Source: Lutibacter sp. | Lineage (GTDB): Bacteria > Bacteroidota > Bacteroidia > Flavobacteriales > Flavobacteriaceae | Length of the DNA stretch: 64,000 nucleotides | NCBI GenBank assembly: GCA_002733665.1 | Contig: NVWM01000003.1 | Span: forward strand, 62,001 to 126,000 | Reading direction: 5' to 3' | Shown: one piece after another, positions 8,712 to 18,033 of the stretch | How the letters are laid out: every line of letters starts with the position of its first letter | Position numbering within the stretch: position 1 is the stretch's first letter | The notes under the pieces: generated by a model | The model's database searches: none | Told to the model about the DNA's origin: nothing | Seen by the model: the letters and a program-made list of their open reading frames with translations, nothing else | Program-made: the position numbers and the translations under genes

Positions 8712-9707
8712 ATGAAACAGTTTTTTCAACAAATAATTATTGCGACAGTAAAATATTGGCTTAAAAGGAAGAATAAAAAAATTACGGATAGAAAACTATT
8801 GAGCGAAGTCGAAATTTTAAAAGTTAATATCACTCATATAGTCAGAGATACTGTTTTTGTTTTAATTGGAATTGTTTCAGCTGGTTTTGGGCTCAAAGGA
8901 TTTTTATTGCCTAATTCATTTATAGATGGTGGTGCTATGGGTATTTCGTTGTTAATATCTGAAACCACCAATGTGCCGTTATCCCTACTCATTGTAGTTA
9001 TTAATTTTCCATTTATAATTCTTGGGTTTTCACAAATTGGGAAACAATTTGCTTTTAAGAGTCTTTTAGCAATTATTGGACTTGCCTTAATTGTTCACTT
9101 TATACCTTATCCTTTAATAACATCTGACAAATTACTTATCGCTGTTTTTGGCGGGTTTTTCTTAGGTGCAGGCATAGGAATGGCAATTCGTGGAGGTGCT
9201 GTCATAGATGGGACAGAAGTATTAGCAATTTATTTGAGTAAGAAAACAGGACTAACAATTGGAGACGTAATATTAATCTTTAACATTATAATATTCTCAT
9301 TCGGTGCTTACATTCTATCCATAGAAGTTGCTTTATATGCAATGTTAACGTATATAGTTGCTGCAAAAACTGTAGATTTTGTAATTGAAGGAGTTGAAGA
9401 ATACACAGGAATAACAATCATATCAGATAAAAGTGAAAAAATAAGGTTAATGATTACTGAAAAGTTAGGAAGAGGAGTTACCATTTACACTGGTAAAGGC
9501 GGGTTTGGAACAAAACGCCATAATTTAAAACAAATTGACATCCTTTATACGGTTATAACTAGACTTGAAATTGCGAGATTGCGCACAGAAATTGATAAAA
9601 TTGACTCTGATTCATTTATAATAATGAATAGCATAAAGGATACAAAAGGGGGAATGATAAAGAAACGGCGATTAGTAAATAAAACAACGGCACATAACAA
9701 CGAATAA
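8712..9707 (+). CDS. YitT family membrane protein (DUF161 plus DUF2179)
   Basis: A 331-residue membrane protein. After a basic N-terminal extension of about 45 residues there are five or six hydrophobic segments with the family pattern GFGLKGFLLPNSFIDGGAMG and GAGIGMAIRGGAVIDGTEV, followed from about residue 235 by a soluble C-terminal DUF2179 domain (YTGITIISDKSEKIRLMI, then GRGVTIYTGKGGFG). The transported compound, if any, is unknown. The region upstream carries a short palindrome at 8608-8619. Confidence 0.87.
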   Translation: MKQFFQQIIIATVKYWLKRKNKKITDRKLLSEVEILKVNITHIVRDTVFVLIGIVSAGFGLKGFLLPNSFIDGGAMGISLLISETTNVPLSLLIVVINFPFIILGFSQIGKQFAFKSLLAIIGLALIVHFIPYPLITSDKLLIAVFGGFFLGAGIGMAIRGGAVIDGTEVLAIYLSKKTGLTIGDVILIFNIIIFSFGAYILSIEVALYAMLTYIVAAKTVDFVIEGVEEYTGITIISDKSEKIRLMITEKLGRGVTIYTGKGGFGTKRHNLKQIDILYTVITRLEIARLRTEIDKIDSDSFIIMNSIKDTKGGMIKKRRLVNKTTAHNNE

Positions 9708-9890
9708 AAAAAATAGCTAATTAACCCGCAAGTCATCAAATGTTGCGCTTTCTTAATACATTTATCCTATCCGAAAAGATAGTGACGTTTTCCACGCTAC
9801 GTTTCATATACACGACCAATACATAAAATTATTCAATACGCACTAATTATGCGTTTTTTTAAACTCCTAAAATTCCATTACATTTACTGC

Positions 9891-10241
9891 ATGAAAAAAA
9901 TCTATTTCTTAAAAACTTGTGATACGTGTACACGAATTTTAAAATCTATCAATCTTGAAGGGTTTACAATACAAGAAATTAAAACTGAGCCAATAACTGT
10001 TGCTCAGTTAGAAGAAATGCATGCATTGTCTGGAAGTTACGAATCTCTTTTCAGTCGAAGAGCCAAGAAATACAAACAAATGGATTTAAAAAATCAAGAA
10101 TTATCAGAGAAAGATATTCGTCAATTGATTTTAGATGAATACACGTTTTTAAAACGCCCTGTAATAATTGTAGACTCCGAAATATTTATAGGAAATAGCA
10201 AGAAAAATGTTGAAGCGCTAATAGAAAAACTATCTATTTAA
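9891..10241 (+). CDS. ArsC/Spx-type glutaredoxin-like protein
   Basis: A 116-residue protein of the arsenate reductase/Spx thioredoxin-fold family. The CXXC site CDTC sits near residue 10 right after the first beta strand (MKKIYFLKTCDTC), and the segment FLKRPVIIVDSEIFIGNSKKN carries the conserved cis-Pro arginine region (KRPV) of ArsC. It could reduce arsenate or act as a redox protein; no ars operon is nearby, so arsenate reduction is not supported by context. I start at the ATG at 9891; an upstream ATG at 9849 would add an unmatched hydrophobic stretch. Its 3' end overlaps the convergent cupin gene by 8 bp. Confidence 0.8.
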   Translation: MKKIYFLKTCDTCTRILKSINLEGFTIQEIKTEPITVAQLEEMHALSGSYESLFSRRAKKYKQMDLKNQELSEKDIRQLILDEYTFLKRPVIIVDSEIFIGNSKKNVEALIEKLSI

Positions 10242-10572
10242 CAACATCTTTCACTCTGTCTACTGAATCTAATTTACTCAGTGTCAACCTAACTATACTG
10301 TCTTTTTGCGCCAACAAATCATGAGGAACACTTCCCTCTAGACTTACAATAGTACCTTTTAATAAATTGTGTGTTTCATCCTCAACACCAAAATCAATTG
10401 CTCCTTCTACTATTTCAACTGTAATTGGGAACTTCGTTTGATGCTTTTTCATCAATTGTCCTTTCTTAAAAAGAATTCGAATTTCTTTGGTTGTTTCGGT
10501 TTCAAACAAAACAGAAATTGCAACTTTATCTTCGTTGTAATTTAAGTTTTCTAAAATATTTGCAGACTCCAT
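10234..10572 (-). CDS. Small cupin-fold protein
   Basis: A 112-residue protein with the fold pattern of a single-domain cupin: an entry strand (VAISVLFETETTKEIRIL), the loop GQLMKKHQTKFPITVEIVEG in place of the His-rich motif 1, and later LKGTIVSLEGSVPHDLLA as motif 2. Only one or two of the usual metal-binding His residues are visible (H44 and H90 or so), so metal binding is doubtful. The function is unknown. It converges with the ArsC-like gene, with an 8-bp overlap of the coding ends. Confidence 0.72.
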   Translation of the reverse strand: MESANILENLNYNEDKVAISVLFETETTKEIRILFKKGQLMKKHQTKFPITVEIVEGAIDFGVEDETHNLLKGTIVSLEGSVPHDLLAQKDSIVRLTLSKLDSVDRVKDVVK

Positions 10573-10610
10573 TTTTTTAAATTTTATGAATTGTAAAATC
10601 GGTTACTAAC

Positions 10611-10724
10611 GTCAGTTCGAGTGATTTTCGCCCTTCGAAGAAAATTGTATCGAGAACAGTTAGAAAAAATACTTCTCGATACATTTTAATTCCGTTATCA
10701 CTTCATTAAAACACTCGAAGTGAC
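10611..10724. repeat. REP-like inverted repeat C
   Basis: Outer arms GTCAGTTCGAGTG (from 10611) and CACTCGAAGTGAC (to 10724) are imperfect complements. The inner arms TGTATCGAGAA and TTCTCGATACA are perfect. It fills most of the 187-bp gap between the cupin gene and the glycosyltransferase gene. Confidence 0.75.
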
Positions 10725-10759
10725 TTATTCTTCATAGAATATGAACTGTTTTCTAAATT

Positions 10760-11488
10760 TTATTTCCAATATTCAGCAACCCAAGGAGCGGCTCTTACAT
10801 AACGATACCATTTCCCTCGTCCACCTTTTATGGCTTTATGTGGATTTATTTCTCCGTGAAAAATAATTATTTTTGCACCTTTTGGAATTGTAGGTTTTTT
10901 CCAAAATGCCAACGGAAACCTTGAAAGACAATCGTATTTATAACTCGGACACCATTCTTTATCCCAATACTGCAACTTCCCTTTATCATTGATAGCATGC
11001 GTCAAATACTCTTGTTCGTTTCTATGAATTTTTAGTAGTTCGTCAAAATTGGCAATAAAATCATCAAACACATAACCGTGTTTTGCAATGTCAAATCTAT
11101 ACACAGATGAATTTCCTGTAATTCTCCATGATCTCCAACTATGATCTTTTATGATTCTAAACTCGCCTTCGACATCAAAAAAGCAATCAATATTATCTAC
11201 GATTACGATGTCTAAATCGAGAAATAAAGCACGACCTTCCAAACCATATAAAGGAGATTTTAAAGTCGTTAATTTTTTCCACATTCTCTCTGGAAGATTG
11301 GAATCCAAATCAATTTCAGGAATTGGAAAACATTGAACTTCTTCTCTTATTCCTGACTCATCATCAGTAAAACAAACCATTTTAAAATCGTAAGTCAAAT
11401 TCTTTGAAACCATCGAATATAACCTATTTACGTACTCTGCACCATAGAGAGCTCCCCATTTCATGCAAAAAATATAGTTTGTGTCCAT
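10760..11488 (-). CDS. Putative GT-A fold glycosyltransferase
   Basis: A 242-residue protein with the start of a nucleotide-sugar-binding fold (YIFCMKWGALYGAEYVNRLY), a DXD-type metal site ALFLDLDIVIVDNID near residue 90, and aromatic and basic residues towards the end. FHGEINPHKA and WCPSYKYDC are further conserved-looking blocks. This resembles GT8-like small glycosyltransferases found in cell-surface loci of marine bacteria; donor and acceptor are unknown. Six bases separate it from the end of the upstream gene, so the two form an operon. Confidence 0.72.
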   Translation of the reverse strand: MDTNYIFCMKWGALYGAEYVNRLYSMVSKNLTYDFKMVCFTDDESGIREEVQCFPIPEIDLDSNLPERMWKKLTTLKSPLYGLEGRALFLDLDIVIVDNIDCFFDVEGEFRIIKDHSWRSWRITGNSSVYRFDIAKHGYVFDDFIANFDELLKIHRNEQEYLTHAINDKGKLQYWDKEWCPSYKYDCLSRFPLAFWKKPTIPKGAKIIIFHGEINPHKAIKGGRGKWYRYVRAAPWVAEYWK

Positions 11489-11494
11489 CTAATT

Positions 11495-12175
11495 TTATAA
11501 AAATCTACGTTCAACTAAGTCCATAAAACGCTCTTCATATTCTTCTTTTCCAGACCAATCATAATCTGGTTTGACCATTTTTTTGATAAAATTCTGCGCT
11601 TCTTTTTCGGTTTTAAAAGTGTTTAATTGCGATAAAACTCTATTAAAATCAGCTTGACTGTGATTGAATAAATGTTTAACAAATGCAATTCTATCATTCA
11701 AACCAACTTGAATATTGCTTTGCTTTAAAGTATCATTTAATGAAGTTTTTGTTTTCTTCTCTTCTTTTTGAAACAAATCTACTGTTACATCAAGAGAAAC
11801 AGAATCTTTAAATTCCTCTTCCAAAGTCAGCACTTTCTTATCTTCTTTAATGGCAACTGCCGCTTCTTTCTTTTCTATTTCAAATATAGTTTCTTCAGTT
11901 AAAGTTTCCTCTTTTACCTCTTCAACAATCGCTACCTTCTCAACTTTTGTAATTAGTTCCTTTTTAACAACTTTTTCAATTTTGTTTACCAATTCTTCTT
12001 TTGTCTCTGTGGCATTTGGTGTTGTTTCCAAATAATCATCAATAAATAAAAGGACAGCCAATTTTTCGTGTAATTCTTGTGCCTTTTTATGCAAAGCAGC
12101 AATATCATCACGATTTTTCATTTGCAAAATACTATGAGCAATGCTTACTAATTCAGATTCCAATTTTTTGTGCAT
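11495..12175 (-). CDS. Conserved flavobacterial protein of unknown function
   Basis: No characterised family recognised. The 226-residue protein has an amphipathic helical N-terminus (about 1-45), a low-complexity middle (about 55-130) very rich in Glu, Lys, Val and Thr that is probably disordered, and an ordered helical C-terminus (about 145-226) with ALNDRIAFVKHLF-like and RVLSQLNTFKTEKEAQNF segments ending in FMDLVERRF. It has no signal peptide and is likely cytosolic. Genes with such C-termini recur in Flavobacteriaceae, which suggests a core role. Confidence 0.75.
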   Translation of the reverse strand: MHKKLESELVSIAHSILQMKNRDDIAALHKKAQELHEKLAVLLFIDDYLETTPNATETKEELVNKIEKVVKKELITKVEKVAIVEEVKEETLTEETIFEIEKKEAAVAIKEDKKVLTLEEEFKDSVSLDVTVDLFQKEEKKTKTSLNDTLKQSNIQVGLNDRIAFVKHLFNHSQADFNRVLSQLNTFKTEKEAQNFIKKMVKPDYDWSGKEEYEERFMDLVERRFL

Positions 12176-12192
12176 AAGTTGCTATATTAATA

Positions 12193-12223
12193 TAGTTTTG
12201 AAAGTTTATTTTTGATACTTTTG
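12193..12223 (+). promoter_or_regulatory. Candidate promoter boxes upstream of tdk
   Basis: Two matches to the Bacteroidota -7 consensus TAnnTTTG occur: TAGTTTTG (12193-12200) and TACTTTTG (12216-12223), 66 and 43 bp before the tdk start. A well-spaced -33 TTG is not obvious for the second, so the assignment is tentative. Confidence 0.4.
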
Positions 12224-12265
12224 TAAAGTTAGATAATAAAACCTAACAAGTCCGAAAATTACAAA

Positions 12266-12898
12266 ATGTTTCTTGAAAATACAGTAAATCATACAGAACA
12301 ATTTGGTTGGATTGAAGTTATTTGTGGCTCCATGTTTTCTGGAAAGACCGAAGAACTTATCCGCCGACTCAAAAGAGCGCAATTTGCAAAGCAAAAGGTT
12401 GAAATCTTTAAGCCTGCAATTGACGTGCGTTATGATGATGAAAAAGTAGTTTCTCATGACGCAAATGAAATTCGTTCAACTCCTGTACCGTCATCGGCAA
12501 ATATTAGAATTTTGGCAGATGATATTCAAGTTGTTGGAATTGACGAGGCTCAGTTTTTTGATGATGAGATTGTTGCAGTATGTAACGACCTTGCGAATCG
12601 AGGCGTTCGAGTTATTGTTGCAGGTCTTGATATGGATTTTAAAGGCAATCCTTTTGGACCGATGCCAGCACTTATGGCAACCGCAGAATATGTAACCAAA
12701 GTACACGCTGTTTGTACTCGAACAGGAAATTTGGCACATTATAGTTTTAGAAAAGCAGCAAGTGAAGATATTGTTTTATTAGGCGAAACTCAAGAATATG
12801 AACCTTTAAGCAGAGCTGCATACTACAAGGCTCATTTGAAAGAAAAAATTGCAAAAATAGATGTTGTAAAAGAAGACGTGAAAGATGGAGAATCATAA
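12266..12898 (+). CDS. tdk: Thymidine kinase (type II)
   Basis: Phosphorylates thymidine to dTMP for salvage. In 210 residues it shows the P-loop [14 protein letters not shown] near residue 23, the DEAQFF motif with the catalytic Glu near residue 93, the [12 protein letters not shown] loop and the lasso region. The zinc-binding cysteine pairs of the E. coli type are not kept: the first position reads CTRTGN and the later pair is absent. The last 14 bases overlap the start of alr, a sign of co-translation. The next in-frame ATG would remove the beginning of the fold, so the start at 12266 is good. Confidence 0.93.
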   Translation: MFLENTVNHTEQFGWIEVICGSMFSGKTEELIRRLKRAQFAKQKVEIFKPAIDVRYDDEKVVSHDANEIRSTPVPSSANIRILADDIQVVGIDEAQFFDDEIVAVCNDLANRGVRVIVAGLDMDFKGNPFGPMPALMATAEYVTKVHAVCTRTGNLAHYSFRKAASEDIVLLGETQEYEPLSRAAYYKAHLKEKIAKIDVVKEDVKDGES

Positions 12899-13988
12899 CG
12901 TTACAAAACTTCAAATTGACCTAAATGCAGCAAGATTTAACTTGGATTATTTCAAGGGAAAACTTCAAAAAAATACAAAAATTTTAGTTGTCGTAAAAGC
13001 ATTTGGCTATGGTAGCGATGCTATTAAAATTGCTAAAAGCATTCAAGATAGTGTTGACTATTTTGCAGTTGCTTATACTGATGAAGGGATTGCATTGCGC
13101 AAAGCAGGAATTAACACTCCAATTTTAGTTTTACACCCTCAAATTGCTAATTTAGAGTTAATTGTAGAGAATTGCTTAGAACCAAATCTTTATAGTTTCT
13201 CTATTTTAAATGCTTTTTTAGCAGTTACTAATGCTCAAAAATTAACTGATTACCCTATTCATATAAAATTTAATACTGGATTAAATAGACTTGGCTTTAA
13301 GGCTGATGAAGTTTCAACTATCACTAAAAAAATACGCAAAAATAAATTTGTAAAAGTAGCATCAATATTCTCGCACTTAGCAGCATCTGAAGATAAAAAC
13401 GAACGCGATTTTAGTATACAACAAATAACGTTATTTGAAAAAATCGCAATTGATTTTGAGCAGAAAATAGGTTACAAACCTACGTTACACCTTTGTAATA
13501 CTTCAGGGATTATCAACTATCCTCAAGCGCATTATGATATGGTACGCTTAGGAATTGGCTTGTATGGTTTTGGTAATGATGAGAATGAGACATCAAAGTT
13601 AAAAAACGTTATCGCTTTAAAAAGTGTGATTTCACAAATTCATACTATCAAAAAAGGAGAAAGTATTGGTTATAATCGTGCTTTTATTGCTGACAAAGAG
13701 GTAAAAACGGCTACAATTCCTATAGGTCATGCAGATGGAATTAGCAGAAAATTTGGAAATGAAGTTGGTTATGTCACTATCAACAATCAAAAAGCATTGA
13801 TTATTGGAAATGTGTGTATGGATATGATTATGGTTGCTATTTCTAATATAGATTGTAATGAAGGTGATGAAGTCGTAATTTTTGACAGTCAGCAGACTGT
13901 TGAAAAACTTGCAAAAGACACAAATACAATTTCTTATGAATTAATTACAGCAATATCTCAACGTGTAAAAAGAGAGGTCTTCCATTAA
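12885..13988 (+). CDS. alr: Alanine racemase
   Basis: PLP enzyme that makes D-alanine for peptidoglycan. The 367-residue protein has the cofactor site [11 protein letters not shown] with the PLP lysine near residue 38, the [10 protein letters not shown] substrate region, the [10 protein letters not shown] block and [11 protein letters not shown], where the catalytic tyrosine of the second domain lies. It overlaps tdk by 14 bp and is followed after 45 bp by mscL. Confidence 0.94.
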   Translation: MENHNVTKLQIDLNAARFNLDYFKGKLQKNTKILVVVKAFGYGSDAIKIAKSIQDSVDYFAVAYTDEGIALRKAGINTPILVLHPQIANLELIVENCLEPNLYSFSILNAFLAVTNAQKLTDYPIHIKFNTGLNRLGFKADEVSTITKKIRKNKFVKVASIFSHLAASEDKNERDFSIQQITLFEKIAIDFEQKIGYKPTLHLCNTSGIINYPQAHYDMVRLGIGLYGFGNDENETSKLKNVIALKSVISQIHTIKKGESIGYNRAFIADKEVKTATIPIGHADGISRKFGNEVGYVTINNQKALIIGNVCMDMIMVAISNIDCNEGDEVVIFDSQQTVEKLAKDTNTISYELITAISQRVKREVFH

Positions 13989-14033
13989 TTTTTTAGTATA
14001 TTAGCAGTTAATAACTAATTAAAACTAAATAAA

Positions 14034-14435
14034 ATGTTAAAAGAATTTAAAGAATTTATTACTGGTGGAAACGTAATTGAATTTGCAGTTGCGGTTATTA
14101 TGGCTGGAGCAATTGGAAAAGTTGTAAACGGTTTTGTAAACCTTATTGTTATGCCAGTTGTTGGTCACTTTTCAGGTGGAGTTGATTTTTCAGACAAAAA
14201 AATCGTTCTTGACGCAGCGGTTGTAGATGCTGCTGGTGCTGTAACTACTCCAGAGAACGCAATTATGTGGGGATCTTGGATTAACACAATTATAAGTCTT
14301 GTTATTATTGGACTTGTTATGTTTATAATGATTAGATCATATAATAAAATGAAGAAAAAAGAAGAGGCGGCTGCTCCTGCAGGACCTTCTGATAATGATT
14401 TATTAAAAGATATTTTAGAGGCACTTAAAAAGTAA
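14034..14435 (+). CDS. mscL: Large-conductance mechanosensitive channel
   Basis: Pressure-relief channel of the inner membrane, homopentameric in studied species. The 133 residues start with MLKEFKEFITGGNVIEFAVAVI, the N-terminal amphipathic helix and first membrane helix. A second helix (about 80-102, WINTIISLVIIGLVMFIMI) follows, then a charged cytoplasmic tail ending in a helical bundle. The periplasmic loop between them, rich in Asp, Val and Ala, is ordinary for the family. A GAAA-tetraloop terminator follows directly. Confidence 0.95.
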   Translation: MLKEFKEFITGGNVIEFAVAVIMAGAIGKVVNGFVNLIVMPVVGHFSGGVDFSDKKIVLDAAVVDAAGAVTTPENAIMWGSWINTIISLVIIGLVMFIMIRSYNKMKKKEEAAAPAGPSDNDLLKDILEALKK

Positions 14436-14458
14436 TTCTACCATTGTAAAATACTTAT

Positions 14459-14490
14459 AAAACCTTTGCGAAAGCAAGGGTTTTATTTTT
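14459..14490 (+). terminator. Terminator of mscL
   Basis: An 11-bp stem AAAACCTTTGC / GCAAGGGTTTT with one G-U pair closes a GAAA tetraloop (14470-14473) and is followed by a T-rich tract. It overlaps the 3' end of the convergent MOSC gene. Confidence 0.88.
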
Positions 14491-15025
14491 TGGTATTATA
14501 CACCTCTGCAATTGTAGGTGTATTGTTTGATTTTTCAAGGAGAATTAATTCATCTCCAACTTTTACAAAACCAGTTTTTAGCACTTTAAAGTAGATTCCA
14601 CTCATAGATGAATTCCAAAATTGCTTAATAATTATAGGATTGTTAAAACGAATTCCCAATTTATAACAAGGCTGTCTTGGCTTGGTAACTTCAATTTTTG
14701 TTTCACCTAATTGATAGATACTTCCAACAGTTATTTCTTCTTCATTCAAATCAGAAAACGTAATATTCTCACCAAACATACCATAATTCCATTCTAAATT
14801 TGGGTGCAATTCTTTGAAATGAGCATAGTGTTTTTGAGAATATCCGTAAACAGCTTGATCGATTCCTCCGTGATATTTTCTATCAACTACAGCATCATTC
14901 TCAACATCTTCTTCTCCTAAAAAAATTGGAGTATCAACAGGATATTTAAAAATCCCTGTTTGTTCTTCTTTCTTTCTCCAAAGAATGGTTTTTCGCTCTC
15001 CTAAATTTACTGATATTACTTTCAT
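14483..15025 (-). CDS. MOSC domain protein (YiiM-like)
   Basis: A 180-residue protein of the MOSC family, which in related proteins handles sulfur for molybdenum cofactor or detoxifies N-hydroxylated compounds. Key blocks are GEEDVENDAVVDRKYHGGID (metal-cofactor-binding part), NYGMFGENITF and KPRQPCYKLGIRFN with the conserved cysteine near residue 118. A free-standing MOSC protein of this size matches the YiiM branch; the substrate is not known. I use the ATG at 15025; a TTG precedes it directly. It lies seven bases from the GH3 gene and probably shares its transcript. Confidence 0.87.
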   Translation of the reverse strand: MKVISVNLGERKTILWRKKEEQTGIFKYPVDTPIFLGEEDVENDAVVDRKYHGGIDQAVYGYSQKHYAHFKELHPNLEWNYGMFGENITFSDLNEEEITVGSIYQLGETKIEVTKPRQPCYKLGIRFNNPIIIKQFWNSSMSGIYFKVLKTGFVKVGDELILLEKSNNTPTIAEVYNTKK

Positions 15026-15032
15026 CAATATT

Positions 15033-16520
15033 TTATATTTTAAAATCTCCTAAAGCGTCCGCAATTTTTCGATCGTTAGAAAGTCTTGGAATCTTGTTTT
15101 GCCCTCCCAATTTACCAATAGATTTCATATAATCGTGAAAACCACCTTTCTTTATCTTCGTAATTTTCAATGATTGCAATACTTTCCCTTGTATTAAATC
15201 AAAATAGTATGTGTTTTGCTCTTGTAAATTTTTATCAAGTATTGAAGAAAATTGTTCTAAATCTTCTGGCTCGTTTTCAAACTCTACAAACCATTCGTGA
15301 TATGGAAGTCCGTTCTCTACGTTTATTTTTGGAGCAACTGTATATTCTGTAACGCTAGCATTTATTGAGTTTGTTGTCAATCGCATTGACTCTTCAACCT
15401 CTTTGCTAATTACATGCTCGCCAAACGCTGAAATAAAATGTTTGATACGTCCTGTAACTATAATTCGGTGAGGTTTTAATGAGATAAACTCAACAGTATC
15501 TCCAATATTATATCCCCAAAGGCCAGCATTGGTGTTTAAGATTATGACATAATTCACTTCCAATTTTACATCAGCAATAGATATTCTTGTCGGATTTTCA
15601 TCAAAAAATTCATCCGCAGGAATAAATTCATAAAAAATTCCAGCATTTAGCGTCAGTAACATTCCTATTTCGTCAGTATCTTGAAAAGCAATAAATCCTT
15701 CAGAAGCAGGATACAACTCGACAGAATCAACCTTTCTTCCAATTAAATTTTCAAATTTCTTTCGGTAAGGTTCATAGTTAACGCCTCCGTAAACAAAGAC
15801 TTTAAAATTTGGGAAAACATCTCCTACTTTTTTACCGGTTCGCTCAACAATTCGCTCAAAATACATCTGAACCCAAGAAGGTATTCCTCCAATTAAGCGT
15901 AAATCTTCGTTGATGGTTTCGTCTATAATCTTTTCAACTTTAGTTTCCCAATCTTCAATGCAGTTGGTCTCATAACTTGGCAATCTGTTTTTTTGTAAAT
16001 ATTTTGGGACATGATGTGCCGAAATTCCTGATAATCGTCCGATTTTAACACCATTTTTTTCTGTTAATTCTGGACTCCCCTGAAGAAAAATAATCTTCCC
16101 GTTTACGAAATCAGCATTGTTTTTTCGATTTATGTACATCAAGACTGCATTCCGTGCGCCTTTTATATGCATCGGAATAGATTCTTTACTTATCGGAATG
16201 TATTTAGTCCCTGAAGTTGTGCCTGAAGTTTTACCAAAATATAATGGTTTTCCCTTCCATAAAATATCTGATTCTCCAGCCACTACGCGCTCTACATAAT
16301 GTTTTAAGGCTTCGTAATCGCGGATAGGAATATTGCTTTTAAAATCTTTGTATGTTTTTATTTTATTGAAATTATGATCTTTTCCAAAGGCTGTTTTTTT
16401 AGCAGTAGCGATTAAATTGAGCATCACTTTTTGCTGTGTCTTTTCAGGATTACTTGCCCATTTATAAATGCGCTTTGTAATCCGCTTTGCATAAGGTTTC
16501 GCAAGAATTGACTTTATCAT
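15033..16520 (-). CDS. GH3-family acyl-adenylate enzyme
   Basis: The 495-residue protein belongs to the GH3 family, first known from plant auxin and jasmonate amido synthetases, which adenylate carboxylic acids and join them to amino acids. The adenylate-forming motifs are present: the P-loop-like GKTSGTTSGTKYIP near residue 95, ELYPASEGFIAF near residue 270, and WGYNIGDTVEF with the ATP-binding Asp near residue 340. The acid and acceptor are unknown in Bacteroidota. It follows the M23 peptidase gene by three bases. Confidence 0.88.
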   Translation of the reverse strand: MIKSILAKPYAKRITKRIYKWASNPEKTQQKVMLNLIATAKKTAFGKDHNFNKIKTYKDFKSNIPIRDYEALKHYVERVVAGESDILWKGKPLYFGKTSGTTSGTKYIPISKESIPMHIKGARNAVLMYINRKNNADFVNGKIIFLQGSPELTEKNGVKIGRLSGISAHHVPKYLQKNRLPSYETNCIEDWETKVEKIIDETINEDLRLIGGIPSWVQMYFERIVERTGKKVGDVFPNFKVFVYGGVNYEPYRKKFENLIGRKVDSVELYPASEGFIAFQDTDEIGMLLTLNAGIFYEFIPADEFFDENPTRISIADVKLEVNYVIILNTNAGLWGYNIGDTVEFISLKPHRIIVTGRIKHFISAFGEHVISKEVEESMRLTTNSINASVTEYTVAPKINVENGLPYHEWFVEFENEPEDLEQFSSILDKNLQEQNTYYFDLIQGKVLQSLKITKIKKGGFHDYMKSIGKLGGQNKIPRLSNDRKIADALGDFKI

Positions 16521-16523
16521 ATG

Positions 16524-17393
16524 TTATTCGAAATCAATAAAATTAATAGGGTTTACAGGATAACCATCACTCCATAATTCAAAGTGTAAATGAGGTCCTG
16601 TTGTGAGTTCTCCAGTTGAACCTGAACTTGCAATTACCTCTCCAGATTTTACCAAATCGCCTTGTTGCTTATGCAAAGAGCCATTATGCTTGTAGATAGA
16701 AATAAATCCTTTGGCGTGTTCTAAAATAATCACATGTCCGGTTTCGGCAGTCCACTCTGCAAAAATTACAGTTCCATCAGAAGCGGCTTTCACAGGAGTC
16801 CCAGTTTTTACAGCAACATCAATCGCAAAATGTTTTTGATTGATATTATATTCTTGAGTAATCGCGCCTGTAATTGGTGCAAAAAAGACAATATCTACCT
16901 CTCTTTTTGCTTCTTTAAAGAAACTGAACTTATCTTCTCGTTCTACCTCTATTCTAAAAAGAGAATCTATCTCCGAAGCACCTGTAAGCATAGAGTCTTT
17001 ATCAAATTTTACGGTTTCTAAAACAGAGTCTCTGTTAAATTCCAAGTCAACAACATCACCTGTTAAAACCTTCCTTACTTTGTCAATATAAACTTCGTTT
17101 ACTGCAAGTGCGTTTTCTAATGAGTCAATTTTAAAAACCAAATCTGAGGCTTGTCGTTTTAGTTTAGTTGATGAATATCCTGGGATATATTCTTTTAATG
17201 GCGTAAAAGCAATTAATACTGAGGTTAAACCAATCAATAATATTGATAATAGCCCACCAAAAACAAATACATTTAATCGTGTGATTTTAAAAGATATTTT
17301 TTCTTCAAAAGTATCTTCGTTGATAACAACCATTCGGTATTTATCAATGAGTTTTTGCTTGAATTTCTTTTTATTTGGATGTTTTTTTGCCAT
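16524..17393 (-). CDS. M23 family metallopeptidase (membrane-anchored)
   Basis: A 289-residue LytM-type endopeptidase thought to cleave peptidoglycan cross-bridges. A basic N-terminus (KKHPNKKKFKQKLIDKYR) is followed by one membrane helix (about 47-70), a short coiled coil (about 85-110) and the C-terminal M23 domain. Zinc ligands lie in QKHFAIDVAV (His and Asp) and in GPHLHFELW (HXH). It is therefore likely active. It is co-transcribed with the GH3 gene. Confidence 0.9.
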   Translation of the reverse strand: MAKKHPNKKKFKQKLIDKYRMVVINEDTFEEKISFKITRLNVFVFGGLLSILLIGLTSVLIAFTPLKEYIPGYSSTKLKRQASDLVFKIDSLENALAVNEVYIDKVRKVLTGDVVDLEFNRDSVLETVKFDKDSMLTGASEIDSLFRIEVEREDKFSFFKEAKREVDIVFFAPITGAITQEYNINQKHFAIDVAVKTGTPVKAASDGTVIFAEWTAETGHVIILEHAKGFISIYKHNGSLHKQQGDLVKSGEVIASSGSTGELTTGPHLHFELWSDGYPVNPINFIDFE

Positions 17394-17461
17394 TAGTATA
17401 TGAAAAACAAATATACAACGGTTTTTTATTTAGTGAAGTATGAAATGTATGTTGAATTTTT

Positions 17462-18001
17462 TTATCTTCTCACCAATCTTACAACCCAACTAATCACAAT
17501 AAATAAAATACCTAAAGCAATTAATATAAACTTCATTGAGGCAAAATAATACGCAATAGAAGTCCAAAATTGAGTGGCTTCTTTAAATAATTGCAGTAAA
17601 GCAATATTTTCAATAGCATCAAAAAAAGCAGCAACAAACTGTGCGTATATAAGCGCAACTCCAACTTTATAAACGGCAGTGTTTTTCCATACTCTTTCGT
17701 TTATTTGATGTATTAACAAAGCAAGAAAAAGACTATATAATACTAGAAAAATAAAATCAAATATAAGACTGTATCCTGCTGCTGCTTTTGCTTTTATATC
17801 CCAAGAATTAATAATACTTTCTGCAAAAGACGCGTCTTTTGCCAATTCAAAAGTTATAATTCCGTTAGTTGCAATATCATTTAGCAAAAAACTGTTTAAG
17901 TAGCGCATCAATAATGCACCTAAAAACAGTAAAATAAATACTATTATAGTTCTATTTGTTAAGGTTTTCTTACTGTATTTTGAAAAAGGTAATAAAAGCA
18001 T
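17462..18001 (-). CDS. Four-helix integral membrane protein of unknown function
   Basis: No characterised family recognised. The 179 residues contain four clear hydrophobic helices (about 18-38, 73-98, 110-135 and 150-175) with short loops and a basic C-terminus (VVRLVRR). DAIENIALLQLF in the third helix carries a buried-looking Asp/Glu pair. It stands alone between the M23 gene and the divergent hydrolase gene. Confidence 0.78.
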   Translation of the reverse strand: MLLLPFSKYSKKTLTNRTIIVFILLFLGALLMRYLNSFLLNDIATNGIITFELAKDASFAESIINSWDIKAKAAAGYSLIFDFIFLVLYSLFLALLIHQINERVWKNTAVYKVGVALIYAQFVAAFFDAIENIALLQLFKEATQFWTSIAYYFASMKFILIALGILFIVISWVVRLVRR

Positions 18002-18033
18002 ATTAAAGTGTTATAATTTCATCGAAAGATACA

